Shown here piece after piece: positions 52,429 through 61,500 of a stretch of 64,000 nucleotides of DNA. The notes beneath the pieces are model-generated. The model made no database searches and had not been told where the DNA came from. It was given only the letters and a program-made list of their open reading frames with translations. The stretch comes from Sinomonas atrocyanea (lineage in GTDB: Bacteria > Actinomycetota > Actinomycetes > Actinomycetales > Micrococcaceae), in the NCBI RefSeq assembly GCF_030811715.1, contig NZ_JAUSRH010000003.1:495556-559555 (forward strand), written 5' to 3'. Position numbers and translations under genes: made by a program. Every line of letters starts with the position of its first letter. Positions within the stretch are counted from its first letter, which is position 1.

Positions 52429-55400
52429 GACCTGACTCCCTCCATGCCGGTGTGCTCGTCGATGCCTGCGCGCTGGCGGTACTCCTCGATCAGGGCCAGC
52501 AGGTCCTTGCCGCGGGGCCTGCGGCCGGGCCGGATGTCGACCGTGAGGGCCTTGACCTCCTGGATGTGCACGTTGGGATCCATGGCGATGGAGGAGAGCT
52601 CGTTCATGGCATCCCCCTTGCTCAGCCCGTTGGGGCCCCAGTGGTAGGGCATGCCGATCTGGTGCGCAGTGCGGCCGCCCACGGAGAGGGGGCGCATGCG
52701 GTCGGTGACGAGGACCCTGGCCTCGATCGCGCCCCGCGCGGAGACCAGGGTGGCCCAGCCCTTGTGGGTGAGGCCGCGTTCGGCCGCGAGCGCCGGGGAC
52801 ACCTCGCAGAAGCTCTCCGGCTGGAGTTCGGCGAGGTAGGGCAGCCAGCGCGTCATGGCGCCGGCGGTGAAGTGCTCCGTGAGCCGGTAGGTCGTCAGCA
52901 CGTACGGGTACACCTCGGCGCCGGGCTCGCGGCCGCTGGGGTGGTACCGGTTGCCCTCGCGCGCCAGGAGCTTCCTCAGCGGGTTGCGGCCCTGTCCGTA
53001 GAGCTCATTCTGGAACGGCGACTCCTGCGGCTCGTAGTGCGTAGGGAGCGGGCCGTCGACCAGACCGGCCGGCGCGTACAGCCAGCCCTTCCCGTCCGCC
53101 TGCATGATGAACGGATCTGTTCCGGAGAGCGCATCGGGCCCGCGGGCGCCCTGCGGCGGACGGTAGCTCGGCGGCTTGGTGGGCTCGAAGTCGGGGACGT
53201 CGCCTCCGGTCCACTTGCCGGCCTCCTCGTCCCACCAGATGAGCTTCTTCCGCTCGCTCCACGGCCGCCCCTCGGGGTCGGCGGAAGCCCGGTTGTAGAG
53301 CTCGCGGCGATTCGCGGGCCACGCCCAGCCCCATTCGAGGCCCGCGAGGGTCTGCTCCTGATGGGGCTTGCGCCGCGCGGCCTGGTTGACGCCGTCGGCC
53401 CTGACGCCGCAGTAGATCCAGCACCCGCAAGTCGTCGAGCCGTCGTCCTTGAGCTCCGTATAGGCAGAGAGCGGCGAGCCGTCCGGGCCCGCCCCGTTGA
53501 TCTCTGCGAGCACGCCCTCCGCCTCAGGCTCGTCCTGGGGTCCGCCGTGCGGATAGTCCCAGGTGAGATCTGCGACGGGGCGGTCGGCCTCGTCCCGCGA
53601 CCCGTCGAGGAGTGCCCGCACGCGGTTGCCCAGATGCCAGACGAACCAGAGGTCGCTCCTGCGGTCGGCCTCGGGCTCGACGGCCTGGTCGCGCCACTGG
53701 AGCAGGCGGTTGGTGTTGGTGAAGCTGCCGGCCTTCTCGGTGTGGGCGGCAGCGGGGAAGAAGAAGACCTCGGTGGCGATGTCCTCCGTGCGCAGCTCCC
53801 CCGTGGCGATCTCGGGGCCGTCCTTCCACCACGTCGCGCTCTCGATGAGCGAGAAGTCACGCACCACGAGCCAGTCGAGCTTCGACATGCCCATCCGCTG
53901 CAGGTGCGTGTTGGCCGACCCCACCGCGGGGTTCTCGCCGAAGAGGAAATAGCCCTTGCACGTGCCCTCGAGCTGGGCGCTGACGGTGTCGTAGGTGCTG
54001 TGGCTTCCCGTGATGCGCGGCAGGTAGTCGAAGCAGAAGTCGTTCTCCGCCGTCGCGGCGTCCCCCCACCAGGCCTTCAGCAGGCTGACCATGTAGGAGC
54101 GCGAGTTGCCCCAGAAGCCGCCCTTCGGCGAGTCCGCCTCGATATAGGAGTCGAGGTCGAGGTGGTGCTCCGCGTGGGGGCTGGGGAGGTATCCGGGGAG
54201 GAGGTCGTAGAGGGTCGGGATGTCACTCGAGCCCTGGATGCTCGCGTGGCCCCGCAGTGCCATGATGCCGCCCCCGGGGCGGCCGATGTTCCCGAGCAGC
54301 AGCTGCAGGACCGAGGCGGTCCGGATGTACTGCGTCCCGGTGGTGTGCTGGGTCCAGCCGACGGCATAGGCGAACGCGGTGGTGCGCTCCCGGCCCGAGT
54401 TGGCGGTGATCGTTTCGGCCACATCCCGGAAGAGGTCCTGCGGCACGCCGCACACCCGCTCCACCATCTCCGGGGTGTATCGGGAGTAGTGGCGCTTGAG
54501 GACCTGGAACACACAGCGCAGGTCCTGCAGGGTCGTGTCGCTGCGCCACTCGCCCTGCACCGACGCGCCGCCGGAACCGTGCGACTGCGCATGCGAGGCC
54601 TCGCCCATCGTGCTGCCGCCCTGGAAGTCGGAGTCCCGCTCGCCTGAGGACGGTGCAGCGTAGCCGCCCTCGTACTGCCACGAGTCGGTGTTGTAGGCGC
54701 GGTTCTCGGGGTCGAAGCCGGAGAAGAGCCCGTCGAGGTCCTCGGTGTCGCGGAAGTCCTCCGAGAGGATCGTAGCCGCGTTGGTGTACGCCACCACGTA
54801 GTCGTGGAAGTAGGCGTCGTGCTCGAGGACCCAGTTGACGAGACCGCCGAGGAAGGCGATGTCGCTGCCGGCCCGGAGGGGCACGAAGGTGTCCGCCATG
54901 GCGCTCGTGCGGGAGAACCGCGGGTCGACGTGGATGATCTTCGCGCCGCGTTCCTTGGCCTCCATGACCCATTGGAAGCCCACCGGGTGGGCCTCGGCGA
55001 AGTTGGAGCCCTGGATGACGATGCAGTCGGCGTTCGCGAGGTCCTGCAGGTAGGTCGTCGAACCGCCGCGGCCGAAGCTCGTTCCGAGGGCGGCCACGGT
55101 CGAGCTGTGGCAGACCCGTGCCTGGTTCTCGACCTGGACGACGCCCAAGGCGGTGAAGAGCTTCTTGATGAGGTAGTTCTCCTCATTGTCCAGCGTGGCG
55201 CCGCCCAGGCTCGCGATGCCGAGGGAGCGACGCGTCCGGCGGCCCTGGGACTCCCACTCCCAGGTGTCCCGGCGGGTGTCGACGACCCGCTGCGCGACCA
55301 TGTCCATGGCCGTCTCGAGATCCAGCCGTTCCCACTCCGTCCCGTGCGGGCGGCGGTAGAGCACGTACTTCTCGCGGGAGTCGCCCGTGGTCAGCTGGAG

Positions 55401-55667
55401 CGAGGCCGAGCCCTTGGGGCACAGCCGCCCGCGGCTGATGGGCGAGTCCGGGTTGCCCTCGATCTGGATGACCTTCTCGTCCTTGACGTAGACCTTCTGG
55501 GCACATCCCACCGCGCAGAAGGGGCAGACCGAGCTGACAACCCGGTCTGCCGCGTCGGTGCGCGCCCGCAGGTTCTCGGTGGCCCGCGACTTTGCCGCAT
55601 GGTGCCGGCCCGTGGGGTCGTGTTCCAGGAACTGGCGCAGTACGGGCCACTCGAGCGGACTTGCCAT
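52425..55667 (-). CDS. fdh: Formate dehydrogenase, molybdopterin catalytic subunit (Cys type)
   Basis: A 1080-residue molybdopterin-guanine-dinucleotide oxidoreductase of the FdnG/FdoG class. The [4Fe-4S] ligands Cys48, 51, 55 and 83 form CPFCAVGC...C. The metal ligand is Cys186 in QARVCHSST, where E. coli FdnG has selenocysteine; the invariant His follows at 187. Dinucleotide-binding segments include IIHVDPRFSRTS and GSHSTYD. There is no twin-arginine signal peptide, unlike E. coli FdnG; the start MASPLEWPVLRQF is typical of actinobacterial homologues, which suggests a cytoplasm-facing catalytic subunit. ATG 55667 has GGAGGG upstream. It heads the operon with the iron-sulfur and NrfD subunits. 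Confidence 0.95.
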   Translation of the reverse strand: MASPLEWPVLRQFLEHDPTGRHHAAKSRATENLRARTDAADRVVSSVCPFCAVGCAQKVYVKDEKVIQIEGNPDSPISRGRLCPKGSASLQLTTGDSREKYVLYRRPHGTEWERLDLETAMDMVAQRVVDTRRDTWEWESQGRRTRRSLGIASLGGATLDNEENYLIKKLFTALGVVQVENQARVCHSSTVAALGTSFGRGGSTTYLQDLANADCIVIQGSNFAEAHPVGFQWVMEAKERGAKIIHVDPRFSRTSAMADTFVPLRAGSDIAFLGGLVNWVLEHDAYFHDYVVAYTNAATILSEDFRDTEDLDGLFSGFDPENRAYNTDSWQYEGGYAAPSSGERDSDFQGGSTMGEASHAQSHGSGGASVQGEWRSDTTLQDLRCVFQVLKRHYSRYTPEMVERVCGVPQDLFRDVAETITANSGRERTTAFAYAVGWTQHTTGTQYIRTASVLQLLLGNIGRPGGGIMALRGHASIQGSSDIPTLYDLLPGYLPSPHAEHHLDLDSYIEADSPKGGFWGNSRSYMVSLLKAWWGDAATAENDFCFDYLPRITGSHSTYDTVSAQLEGTCKGYFLFGENPAVGSANTHLQRMGMSKLDWLVVRDFSLIESATWWKDGPEIATGELRTEDIATEVFFFPAAAHTEKAGSFTNTNRLLQWRDQAVEPEADRRSDLWFVWHLGNRVRALLDGSRDEADRPVADLTWDYPHGGPQDEPEAEGVLAEINGAGPDGSPLSAYTELKDDGSTTCGCWIYCGVRADGVNQAARRKPHQEQTLAGLEWGWAWPANRRELYNRASADPEGRPWSERKKLIWWDEEAGKWTGGDVPDFEPTKPPSYRPPQGARGPDALSGTDPFIMQADGKGWLYAPAGLVDGPLPTHYEPQESPFQNELYGQGRNPLRKLLAREGNRYHPSGREPGAEVYPYVLTTYRLTEHFTAGAMTRWLPYLAELQPESFCEVSPALAAERGLTHKGWATLVSARGAIEARVLVTDRMRPLSVGGRTAHQIGMPYHWGPNGLSKGDAMNELSSIAMDPNVHIQEVKALTVDIRPGRRPRGKDLLALIEEYRQRAGIDEHTGMEGVRS

Positions 55668-55774
55668 GGGACACCCTCCCGGTCTCGACGCCGCCGCTGC
55701 GTGACCTGCGCCACGCAGCGCACGGGAGCCATACTAGCCCCGCATCCTCCATGCCCGGCCAGAGCCGAAGCCAA

Positions 55775-57433
55775 TCAGGCGTGGTCGGCGTGGACCAGCA
55801 GCCGCTCGTCCCCCTCGATGGCCGAGAGCGCGAGCTCCTTGTATCCGACCGAGTCGAAGAGCACCGTGATCCTGTCGGCCTCGACTCCCATCACGAGGCC
55901 TGCGCCCCAGTCCCGGTGGCGGACGGGATCCTGCATGGACCAGCCCTCCGGGACGCTGCCCTCGCGCTCGCGGGCCTGCTCCCTGCTGCCGTCCTCTTCG
56001 CAGCGGTCGCAGTGGCCGCACCAGGCCGGAGCCTCCTCGCCGAAGTAGTTGAGCAGCCAGTGGCGGCGGCAGCCGTCGGTCTCGGCATAGCCGCGCGCCA
56101 TCTCGATCCGCGAGGCGTCGACACGCTGCCGGGACTCCTCCTCGGCGCGCGTCCGCCCGACGGCGTCCTGCGCGTCCATGCCCCGCGTCGCACGGTACCC
56201 GGATCTCCCGGCCTGGACGCAGCCGCTGCGCACGAGGAGGTTCAGGATGCGTGACTGGGCGCGGGGCGACAGGCCCGTGCGCTCCCCGAGGGAGCTCGCC
56301 CGCACCGGGCCCTCGGCGCGGACGGCGTCGAACACGCTCGCCACCTGCTCCGGGGGCACGTGGCCGCCCGCGAAGAACCGCTTGAGGCCGAGGTCCTCCG
56401 GCCGGTAGTGCAGGACCGCGACGGCTTCGGCTCCGTCGCGGCCGGCCCGGCCGATCTCCTGGTAGTAGCTGTCCAAGGAGTCCGGGATGTCGGCGTGGAC
56501 CACGTACCGGACGTCGGGCTTGTCGATCCCCATCCCGAACGCGGTCGTCGCCACCACGACATCGAGCTGCTCCCCGGCGCTGCCGTCGAGGAAGCGCGCG
56601 TGGACGGCCGCGCGCTCTGCGGCCGGCCGCCCGGAATGGTAGGCGGCCGCAGCGAGGCCCCTGTCGGCGAGCGCGGCCGCGAGCTCCTCGCTCCCCCTCC
56701 GCGTGGCCACGTACACGAGGCCGGGGCCCTCGAGCGAGGCGACCTGGTCGAGCACAGCAGCGCGCTTGGCGTCCTCGCTCACGTGCCGCTGGACCCGCAG
56801 CCCGATCTCGGGCCGGTCGAAGCTCTGGAGGAGGACCAGCGGATCGGACAGGGCGAGCCTGTCGATGATCTCGGCGCGCGTGTGCGGCGACGCGGTGGCC
56901 GTCAGGGCGATGGCCGTGGGGCCGCCCAGCCGGCGACGCACCTCCCCGAGCATGAGGTAGTCGGGGCGGAAGTCGTGTCCCCACGCGGAGATGCAGTGGG
57001 CCTCGTCCACGACGAACAGCTTCGGCTCGAGGTCCGCGAGCCGGGAGACCGTCTCCTCGCGCGCGAGCTGCTCCGGCGCCAGGAAGACGAAGCGGGCCGT
57101 GCCGTCCGCGAGGGCCGCCCAGGCCGCCCGTTCCGCGCGTGCCCGGATCGTGGAGTTGAGCACGACGGCGGTGCCGTCGCCGAGGGAGGCCTCGAGGGCA
57201 TGGGCCTGCTCGGCCTGCAGGGCGACGAGCGGGCTGGCCACCACGGTCACGCCCGGCAGGGCCGCCCCCGCCACCTGGTAGATCGCAGACTTGCCGTGCC
57301 CCGTGGGCATGACGGCCAGGACGTCGCGCCCCTCCGCCGCCGCGCGGACGGCCTCGAACTGGCCCTCCCGCCAGGTGTCGATCCCGAAGGCTTCGCTGGC
57401 CATGCGCCGCAGCGCGCCGGTGGTGTCTTCCAT
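55775..57433 (-). CDS. recQ: RecQ-family ATP-dependent DNA helicase
   Basis: A 552-residue superfamily 2 helicase of DNA repair and recombination. Motif I is MPTGHGKSAIYQ, motif II DEAHCISAWGHDFRPDY, motif III LTATAS, motif V VVATTAFGMGIDKPDVRYVVH and motif VI YYQEIGRAGRDG. The RecQ-C-terminal zinc site is present (CRRHWLLNYFGEEAPAWCGHCDRC by its key Cys residues). There is no HRDC domain; instead the last 70 residues (DPVRHRDWGAGLVMGVEADRITVLFDSVGYKELAL) form a small beta domain seen in shorter actinobacterial RecQ proteins. ATG 57433 lacks a strong ribosome binding site. Confidence 0.94.
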   Translation of the reverse strand: MEDTTGALRRMASEAFGIDTWREGQFEAVRAAAEGRDVLAVMPTGHGKSAIYQVAGAALPGVTVVASPLVALQAEQAHALEASLGDGTAVVLNSTIRARAERAAWAALADGTARFVFLAPEQLAREETVSRLADLEPKLFVVDEAHCISAWGHDFRPDYLMLGEVRRRLGGPTAIALTATASPHTRAEIIDRLALSDPLVLLQSFDRPEIGLRVQRHVSEDAKRAAVLDQVASLEGPGLVYVATRRGSEELAAALADRGLAAAAYHSGRPAAERAAVHARFLDGSAGEQLDVVVATTAFGMGIDKPDVRYVVHADIPDSLDSYYQEIGRAGRDGAEAVAVLHYRPEDLGLKRFFAGGHVPPEQVASVFDAVRAEGPVRASSLGERTGLSPRAQSRILNLLVRSGCVQAGRSGYRATRGMDAQDAVGRTRAEEESRQRVDASRIEMARGYAETDGCRRHWLLNYFGEEAPAWCGHCDRCEEDGSREQAREREGSVPEGWSMQDPVRHRDWGAGLVMGVEADRITVLFDSVGYKELALSAIEGDERLLVHADHA

Positions 57434-57566
57434 CCGGTCGCCCTACCCGACGCGGTGCCCGGGGAAACGCCGTGGTGGGGCAAACGCGGTGCCCGGGCGT
57501 GAGACGATGCCGCAGGAGCGGACGCGGCCGTCCGAGGGCCGCCCGCCACTGCAGCCGAGGAGGACC

Positions 57567-58616
57567 ATGCTCGCGATCGTCATGGACCACATCGCCGGAC
57601 CGCTCGCCGTGCGCGAGGTGGACGAGCCCGAGGTGCCGGACGGCGGCGTCGTCGTGTCCGTGGCCGCCACCGGGCTGTGCCGCAGCGACTGGCATGCCTG
57701 GGCCGGGCACGACGACGTGGCGCTCCCCCACGTTCCCGGGCACGAGTTCGCGGGCGTCGTCGCCCGGGTGGGCGCGGGTGTCACGAAGTGGACGGTCGGC
57801 GACCGGGTCACGGCCCCCTTCGTCGAAGGCTGCGGGAGATGCGAGTGGTGCCTGTCGGGAAACGCCCAGGTCTGCCCCGACCAGGAGCAGCCGGGCTTCA
57901 CGCACTGGGGGTCCTTCGCCGAGCGGGTCGCCGTCCATGCGGCCGACACCAACCTCGTCGCGATCCCCGAAGGCGTGGGCTTCGAGGCTGCGGCGAGCCT
58001 GGGATGCCGGTTCGCCACGGCCTTCCGGGCACTCACCAGCCGGGCCCGCGTGGCCGCAGGCGAATGGGTCACCGTGGTGGGGGCAGGCGGCGTCGGCCTG
58101 AGTGCGGTCATGATCGCGAAGGCCCTCGGTGCCCGGGTCATCGCCGTCGACCGGAACGCGGGAGCGCTCGCGGCGGCCACAGCGCTCGGCGCGGACCAGG
58201 TCCTCGTCGCTGACAGCACCGACGTGCCGGCCCGGGTCCGGGCGCTCACGGGCGGGGGAAGCCAGGTCTCCCTCGACGCCGTCGGCAGCGAGCAGACCTG
58301 CGCCGATGCCATCCTGAGCCTGGCCCGCCGCGGCCGGCACGTCCAGATCGGCCTCCTCCCCCCGGTCGAAGGCCACCCGCGTGTGCCCATGGAGCGGGTG
58401 ATCGCCTGGGAGCTCGACGTGTTCGGCAGCCACGGCATGGCCGCCGCCGACTATCCGGGCATGCTCGGCCTGATCGCCTCGGGTGCGCTGCGCCCGCACG
58501 AGCTCATCGAGCGGATCATCGGGTTCGACGAGGCCGCCGCCCTGCTTCCCGGCTTCGACTCGGCGAACGTCGCGGGAATCACGATGATCCGCCCCGGCCA
58601 CGGTGGCCCTTTGTAG
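57567..58616 (+). CDS. Zinc-dependent alcohol dehydrogenase (MDR family)
   Basis: A 349-residue medium-chain dehydrogenase. Catalytic zinc ligands are in ATGLCRSDWHAW and PGHEFAG, the structural zinc loop is GCGRCEWCLSGNAQVC and the Rossmann motif is VTVVGAGGVGLSAV. It acts on alcohols or aldehydes with NAD(H); the substrate is not evident. ATG 57567 has an ideal GAGGAGGACC ribosome binding site; the open frame extends upstream into the divergent recQ region and is not used. About 110 nt separates it from the ECF transporter genes. Confidence 0.93.
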   Translation: MLAIVMDHIAGPLAVREVDEPEVPDGGVVVSVAATGLCRSDWHAWAGHDDVALPHVPGHEFAGVVARVGAGVTKWTVGDRVTAPFVEGCGRCEWCLSGNAQVCPDQEQPGFTHWGSFAERVAVHAADTNLVAIPEGVGFEAAASLGCRFATAFRALTSRARVAAGEWVTVVGAGGVGLSAVMIAKALGARVIAVDRNAGALAAATALGADQVLVADSTDVPARVRALTGGGSQVSLDAVGSEQTCADAILSLARRGRHVQIGLLPPVEGHPRVPMERVIAWELDVFGSHGMAAADYPGMLGLIASGALRPHELIERIIGFDEAAALLPGFDSANVAGITMIRPGHGGPL

Positions 58617-58725
58617 CCACTCGCCAAGGCCCGGCCGCGACGGGTCGTGGGCCGTCTACAAAACAGCCGGGGCCCCCGCTCCGTAGCCTTCTGACAGAGC
58701 CACGTCCCCACCGCCAGGAGGAACC

Positions 58726-58833
58726 ATGAGCCATCAGAGGACCGGGGCGCCGCACCCGCAACGGGCCGCAGAGGGCAGCCCGGTCGCCGTGCACCGCGCC
58801 TTCCCGGACGTCCTCGTGCGACGGGTGAAGTGA
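58726..58833 (+). CDS. Predicted 35-residue ORF heading the ECF operon
   Basis: A 35-residue reading frame starting MSHQRTGAPHPQ and ending VLVRRVK. It has a consensus AGGAGG ribosome binding site and its stop overlaps the GTG start of the ABC ATPase gene (GTGA), the pattern of coupled translation. It has no membrane segment and no similarity I recognise, so it is not BioY. It may be a real microprotein, a leader peptide controlling the operon, or the remnant of a longer gene. Confidence 0.55.
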   Translation: MSHQRTGAPHPQRAAEGSPVAVHRAFPDVLVRRVK

Positions 58834-59630
58834 CTGCCATGCTGACCCAGCGCGCCGGCCACGGCGCTCCGAGCGGGATCGAGCTCACCGACGTCAGCGT
58901 CGTCGTGCCCGTCGACGATCCACCGCCGGGCGCTCCCGCCCACAAGGTCCTCCTCGAGGGCGTCGACCTTTCCCTCACGGAGACGCGGGTCGCCGTCATC
59001 GGGGCCAACGGCTCTGGCAAGTCCACCCTCCTGCGCCTGCTCAACGGGCTCGTCGCCCCCAGCTCGGGCTCCGTGGCGGTGCACGGCCTCGACACCGTCC
59101 ACGACGCCCGTGCGGTGCGCCAGCGGGTCGGGTTCGTGTTCACCGACCCGCTCTCGCAGCTCGTCATGCCCACGGGACGGGAGGACGTCGAGCTCTCCCT
59201 GCGGCGCCGCCATCCGCGCCGGGCGGAGCGGGCCACGGCCGCGCAGGAGGTGCTGGACCGCTTCGGCCTCGGGCCGCTCGCGGACCAGAGCGTGCACGAG
59301 CTCTCCGGGGGCGAGCGCCAGCTCATGGCGCTCGCGGCGGTCCTCGCGGTCGGGCCGGAGGTGCTCGTCCTGGACGAGCCCTCGACCCTGCTCGACCTGC
59401 GCAACCGCGAGCTGCTGCGTCGCACTCTGGCCTCCCTCGACGAGCAGGTCATCCTCTCCACCCACGACCTCGAGCTCGCGGCGGACGCGGACCGCGTGCT
59501 GGTGGTAGAGGACGGGCGGATCGCGTTCGACGGCGCCCCGGCGGCCGCCGTCCCCTTCTACCGCCAGCTGTGCCTCGAGGCGCCGGCCACGTCTGCCGCG
59601 CCAGCCGGGCCCACGCGGGGACGCTCCTGA
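58830..59630 (+). CDS. ECF transporter ATP-binding protein (BioM/CbiO type)
   Basis: A 266-residue ABC ATPase of the energy-coupling factor class. Walker A GANGSGKSTLLRLLNGLV, the ECF-typical Q-loop FVFTDPLSQLVMPTGREDVELSL, signature ELSGGERQLMALAAVLAV, Walker B VLVLDEPSTLLDLRNR and switch VILSTHDLELAADADRVLVV are all present. With the EcfT protein encoded next, it would drive uptake through a separate substrate-binding subunit. The pair resembles the biotin system BioMN. The start GTG 58830 overlaps the 35-residue ORF; ATG 58839 is an alternative. Its end overlaps the ecfT start (TGATG). Confidence 0.9.
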   Translation: MTAMLTQRAGHGAPSGIELTDVSVVVPVDDPPPGAPAHKVLLEGVDLSLTETRVAVIGANGSGKSTLLRLLNGLVAPSSGSVAVHGLDTVHDARAVRQRVGFVFTDPLSQLVMPTGREDVELSLRRRHPRRAERATAAQEVLDRFGLGPLADQSVHELSGGERQLMALAAVLAVGPEVLVLDEPSTLLDLRNRELLRRTLASLDEQVILSTHDLELAADADRVLVVEDGRIAFDGAPAAAVPFYRQLCLEAPATSAAPAGPTRGRS

Positions 59631-60250
59631 TGCGCCGCCCCGCCGCCGGGCTCCTCGCGGGCTACGTCCACGGCGACTCCTGGCTCCACCGCACCCCGCT
59701 GTGGGCCAAGTTCGCCGCGGTGGTCGCAGCCGGCGCGGCGAGCTTCGTGCTGCTGGACTGGCGCGCCTCCTGTGCCGCGCTGGCGGCCGTGATCCTCGCC
59801 TGGCTCTCGGCCGGCCTGGGCGTCCGCCGGCTCGCGGCCTCCTGGCGGCTCGTGCTGCCCCTCGCCGCCGTGCTGTTCGCCTTCCAGTGGTGGCAGCAGG
59901 GCCCGGCTATGGCCGGCCGGATCGTGGCCAACCTGCTCCTGTGCTTCGTGGCGGCGGGCCTGCTCACCGCGACCGTGCCGCTGCAGGACCTGCTCGACGC
60001 CGTCGCCTCCCTGGCGCGGCCTTTCCGGCGCCTGGGTGCCGATCCCGAGAGGTTCGCCCTCGCGATCGCGATCATGGTGCGCAGCATCCCCGTCCTGGCC
60101 GGATCGTTCGCGGAGGTGGGCGACGCCGCCCGCGCCCGCGGGCTCGAACGCAGCGTGCGCGCGCGGACGGTCCCCGTGGTGCTCGCCGCCGTCGCCTATG
60201 CCCGGCGCACCGGCGACGCGCTGGCGGCCCGGGGACTCGGCGACGACTGA
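59630..60250 (+). CDS. ECF transporter transmembrane protein EcfT (BioN-like)
   Basis: A 206-residue membrane subunit of an ECF transporter, with four or five hydrophobic helices and the coupling motifs ARARGLERSVRAR and a C-terminal AxxARGLG. The short length is that of BioN-type proteins (about 200) rather than group II EcfT (about 260). It links the ATPase to the vitamin-binding S subunit. No S subunit (BioY or other) is encoded in this operon or elsewhere in the window. ATG 59630 overlaps the ATPase stop. Confidence 0.88.
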   Translation: MRRPAAGLLAGYVHGDSWLHRTPLWAKFAAVVAAGAASFVLLDWRASCAALAAVILAWLSAGLGVRRLAASWRLVLPLAAVLFAFQWWQQGPAMAGRIVANLLLCFVAAGLLTATVPLQDLLDAVASLARPFRRLGADPERFALAIAIMVRSIPVLAGSFAEVGDAARARGLERSVRARTVPVVLAAVAYARRTGDALAARGLGDD

Positions 60251-60285
60251 GGGCCGTCGGGACGGGCTGTCAGGAGCCGGCTCCG

Positions 60286-61500
60286 TCACGGAGTGCGCAC
60301 GACCGCGAAGAGTGCGGCGGTGCCGATGCCCCCTGCGGAGCTGATCATCGCCAGGCACAGCGCCCCGCCTGGCAGCTGCTGGGCACGGGCCAGGAGCCGG
60401 ACCACGGAGACCGCTCCCGAGGCGCCGTAGGCGTGCCCGAGGGCCAGCGCCCCGCCATCGGTGTTCAGCACCCGGTCGAGGTCCTCCCCGGTGAGCCCGA
60501 GCCGGTCGGTGCACGCCAGGACCTGGCCCGCGAAGGCCTCGTTGAACTCGATCGCGGCGACGGCCCCGGCCGGCACGCCGTGCACGGCCAGGAGCCGCTC
60601 GGCGGCGGCCGCGGCGCCGAGGCCGAGGCGGCGCGGGTCGACCCCCGCGGTCTCGGCCCCGAGGAACGCCAGGGCCGCCCGGCCGGGGCGCGGGCGGGCA
60701 CCGCAGCCCGAGCTGACGACGAGCGCGGCCGCGGCGCCGTCGGCGTCGGAGCAGGAGTTGCCGGCCGTCACCGTCCCGCCCGGCACGAACGCCGCCGGGA
60801 ACCGGGCGAGCAGCCGGGCGTCGAGCCGGGCCCTCGGGCCGTTGTCCGCCGCGACCCAGTCCTCGGTGCCGGGAACGCGGACGGGGACCAGCTCGCCGTC
60901 GAACGCGCCGGATGCCGCGGCCCGGAGCGCGCGGGCGTGGCTGCGCAGCGCGAAGGCGTCCTGGCGTTCCCGGCTGATGCCGCCTTCGCGGGCCACCGTC
61001 TCGGCAGCGAACCCCATGTCCGGGTCGGAGGGCTCTGCGGTGCCCGGGACCTCGGGAGCGTGCTGGGCGCGCCGGTAGAACTCGAGGGAACCATCCGCGC
61101 CGCGCCGTGCGCGCACCGGGGCGGTCGTGACCGATTCCGCTCCCCCGGCGAGGTAGGCGGGCCCTGCACCGGCCTGCGCGAGCCGGCAGGCGAGCACGAT
61201 CGCGTCGAGGCCCGAGCCGCACTGCCGGTCCACGGTGATGCCGGGGAGCCGCTCCGGCAGTCCGGCGGTGAGCGCGGCGAGGCGGGCGAGGTTGCCGCCG
61301 CCGCCGGCCGCGTTGCCGATCACGACGTCGGCGAGGTGCTCGGCGGCCGCCCCGGCCCGGTCCACGAGGGCGGAGAGTACGGGGGCGAGGAGCCCGTGGA
61401 CGGATACCCCGGCGAGCGCCGTCCCCGACCGGGCCAGCGGCGTCCGCAGGCCTTCGACGACGAGCGGGGCGCCGGCCGGGCTAGGCCAGGCGGCGGGCAC
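60286..61500 (-). CDS. Thiolase-family protein with altered second active-site Cys
   Basis: A 404-residue thiolase. The nucleophile Cys94 (DRQCGSGLDA), the NEAFAG motif and His356 (GHAYGASG) are intact. The second catalytic Cys of the C-terminal CxGGGxG motif is missing: the aligned residues read SSAGGIG (387-393), so Ser387 replaces it. The Pro of GHP is Ala. The enzyme may therefore favour hydrolysis, a different condensation or have lost activity. The GTG start (61500) overlaps the AMP ligase gene by 20 nt, so the ligase could feed it acyl-CoA. It is convergent with the ECF genes. Confidence 0.88.
   Translation of the reverse strand: MPAAWPSPAGAPLVVEGLRTPLARSGTALAGVSVHGLLAPVLSALVDRAGAAAEHLADVVIGNAAGGGGNLARLAALTAGLPERLPGITVDRQCGSGLDAIVLACRLAQAGAGPAYLAGGAESVTTAPVRARRGADGSLEFYRRAQHAPEVPGTAEPSDPDMGFAAETVAREGGISRERQDAFALRSHARALRAAASGAFDGELVPVRVPGTEDWVAADNGPRARLDARLLARFPAAFVPGGTVTAGNSCSDADGAAAALVVSSGCGARPRPGRAALAFLGAETAGVDPRRLGLGAAAAAERLLAVHGVPAGAVAAIEFNEAFAGQVLACTDRLGLTGEDLDRVLNTDGGALALGHAYGASGAVSVVRLLARAQQLPGGALCLAMISSAGGIGTAALFAVVRTP

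Noticed and set aside
52425..55667. Selenocysteine-containing formate dehydrogenase
   Set aside because: The metal-ligand position is a normal Cys codon (residue 186) and the frame has no internal TGA.
55734..58601. 955-residue minus-strand frame over recQ and the alcohol dehydrogenase
   Set aside because: Antisense or out-of-frame shadow; both true genes have intact motifs in other frames.
58617..58725. Riboswitch or biotin operator before the ECF operon
   Set aside because: No conserved riboswitch core and no clear BioQ/BirA-type palindrome could be found in the 109-nt gap.
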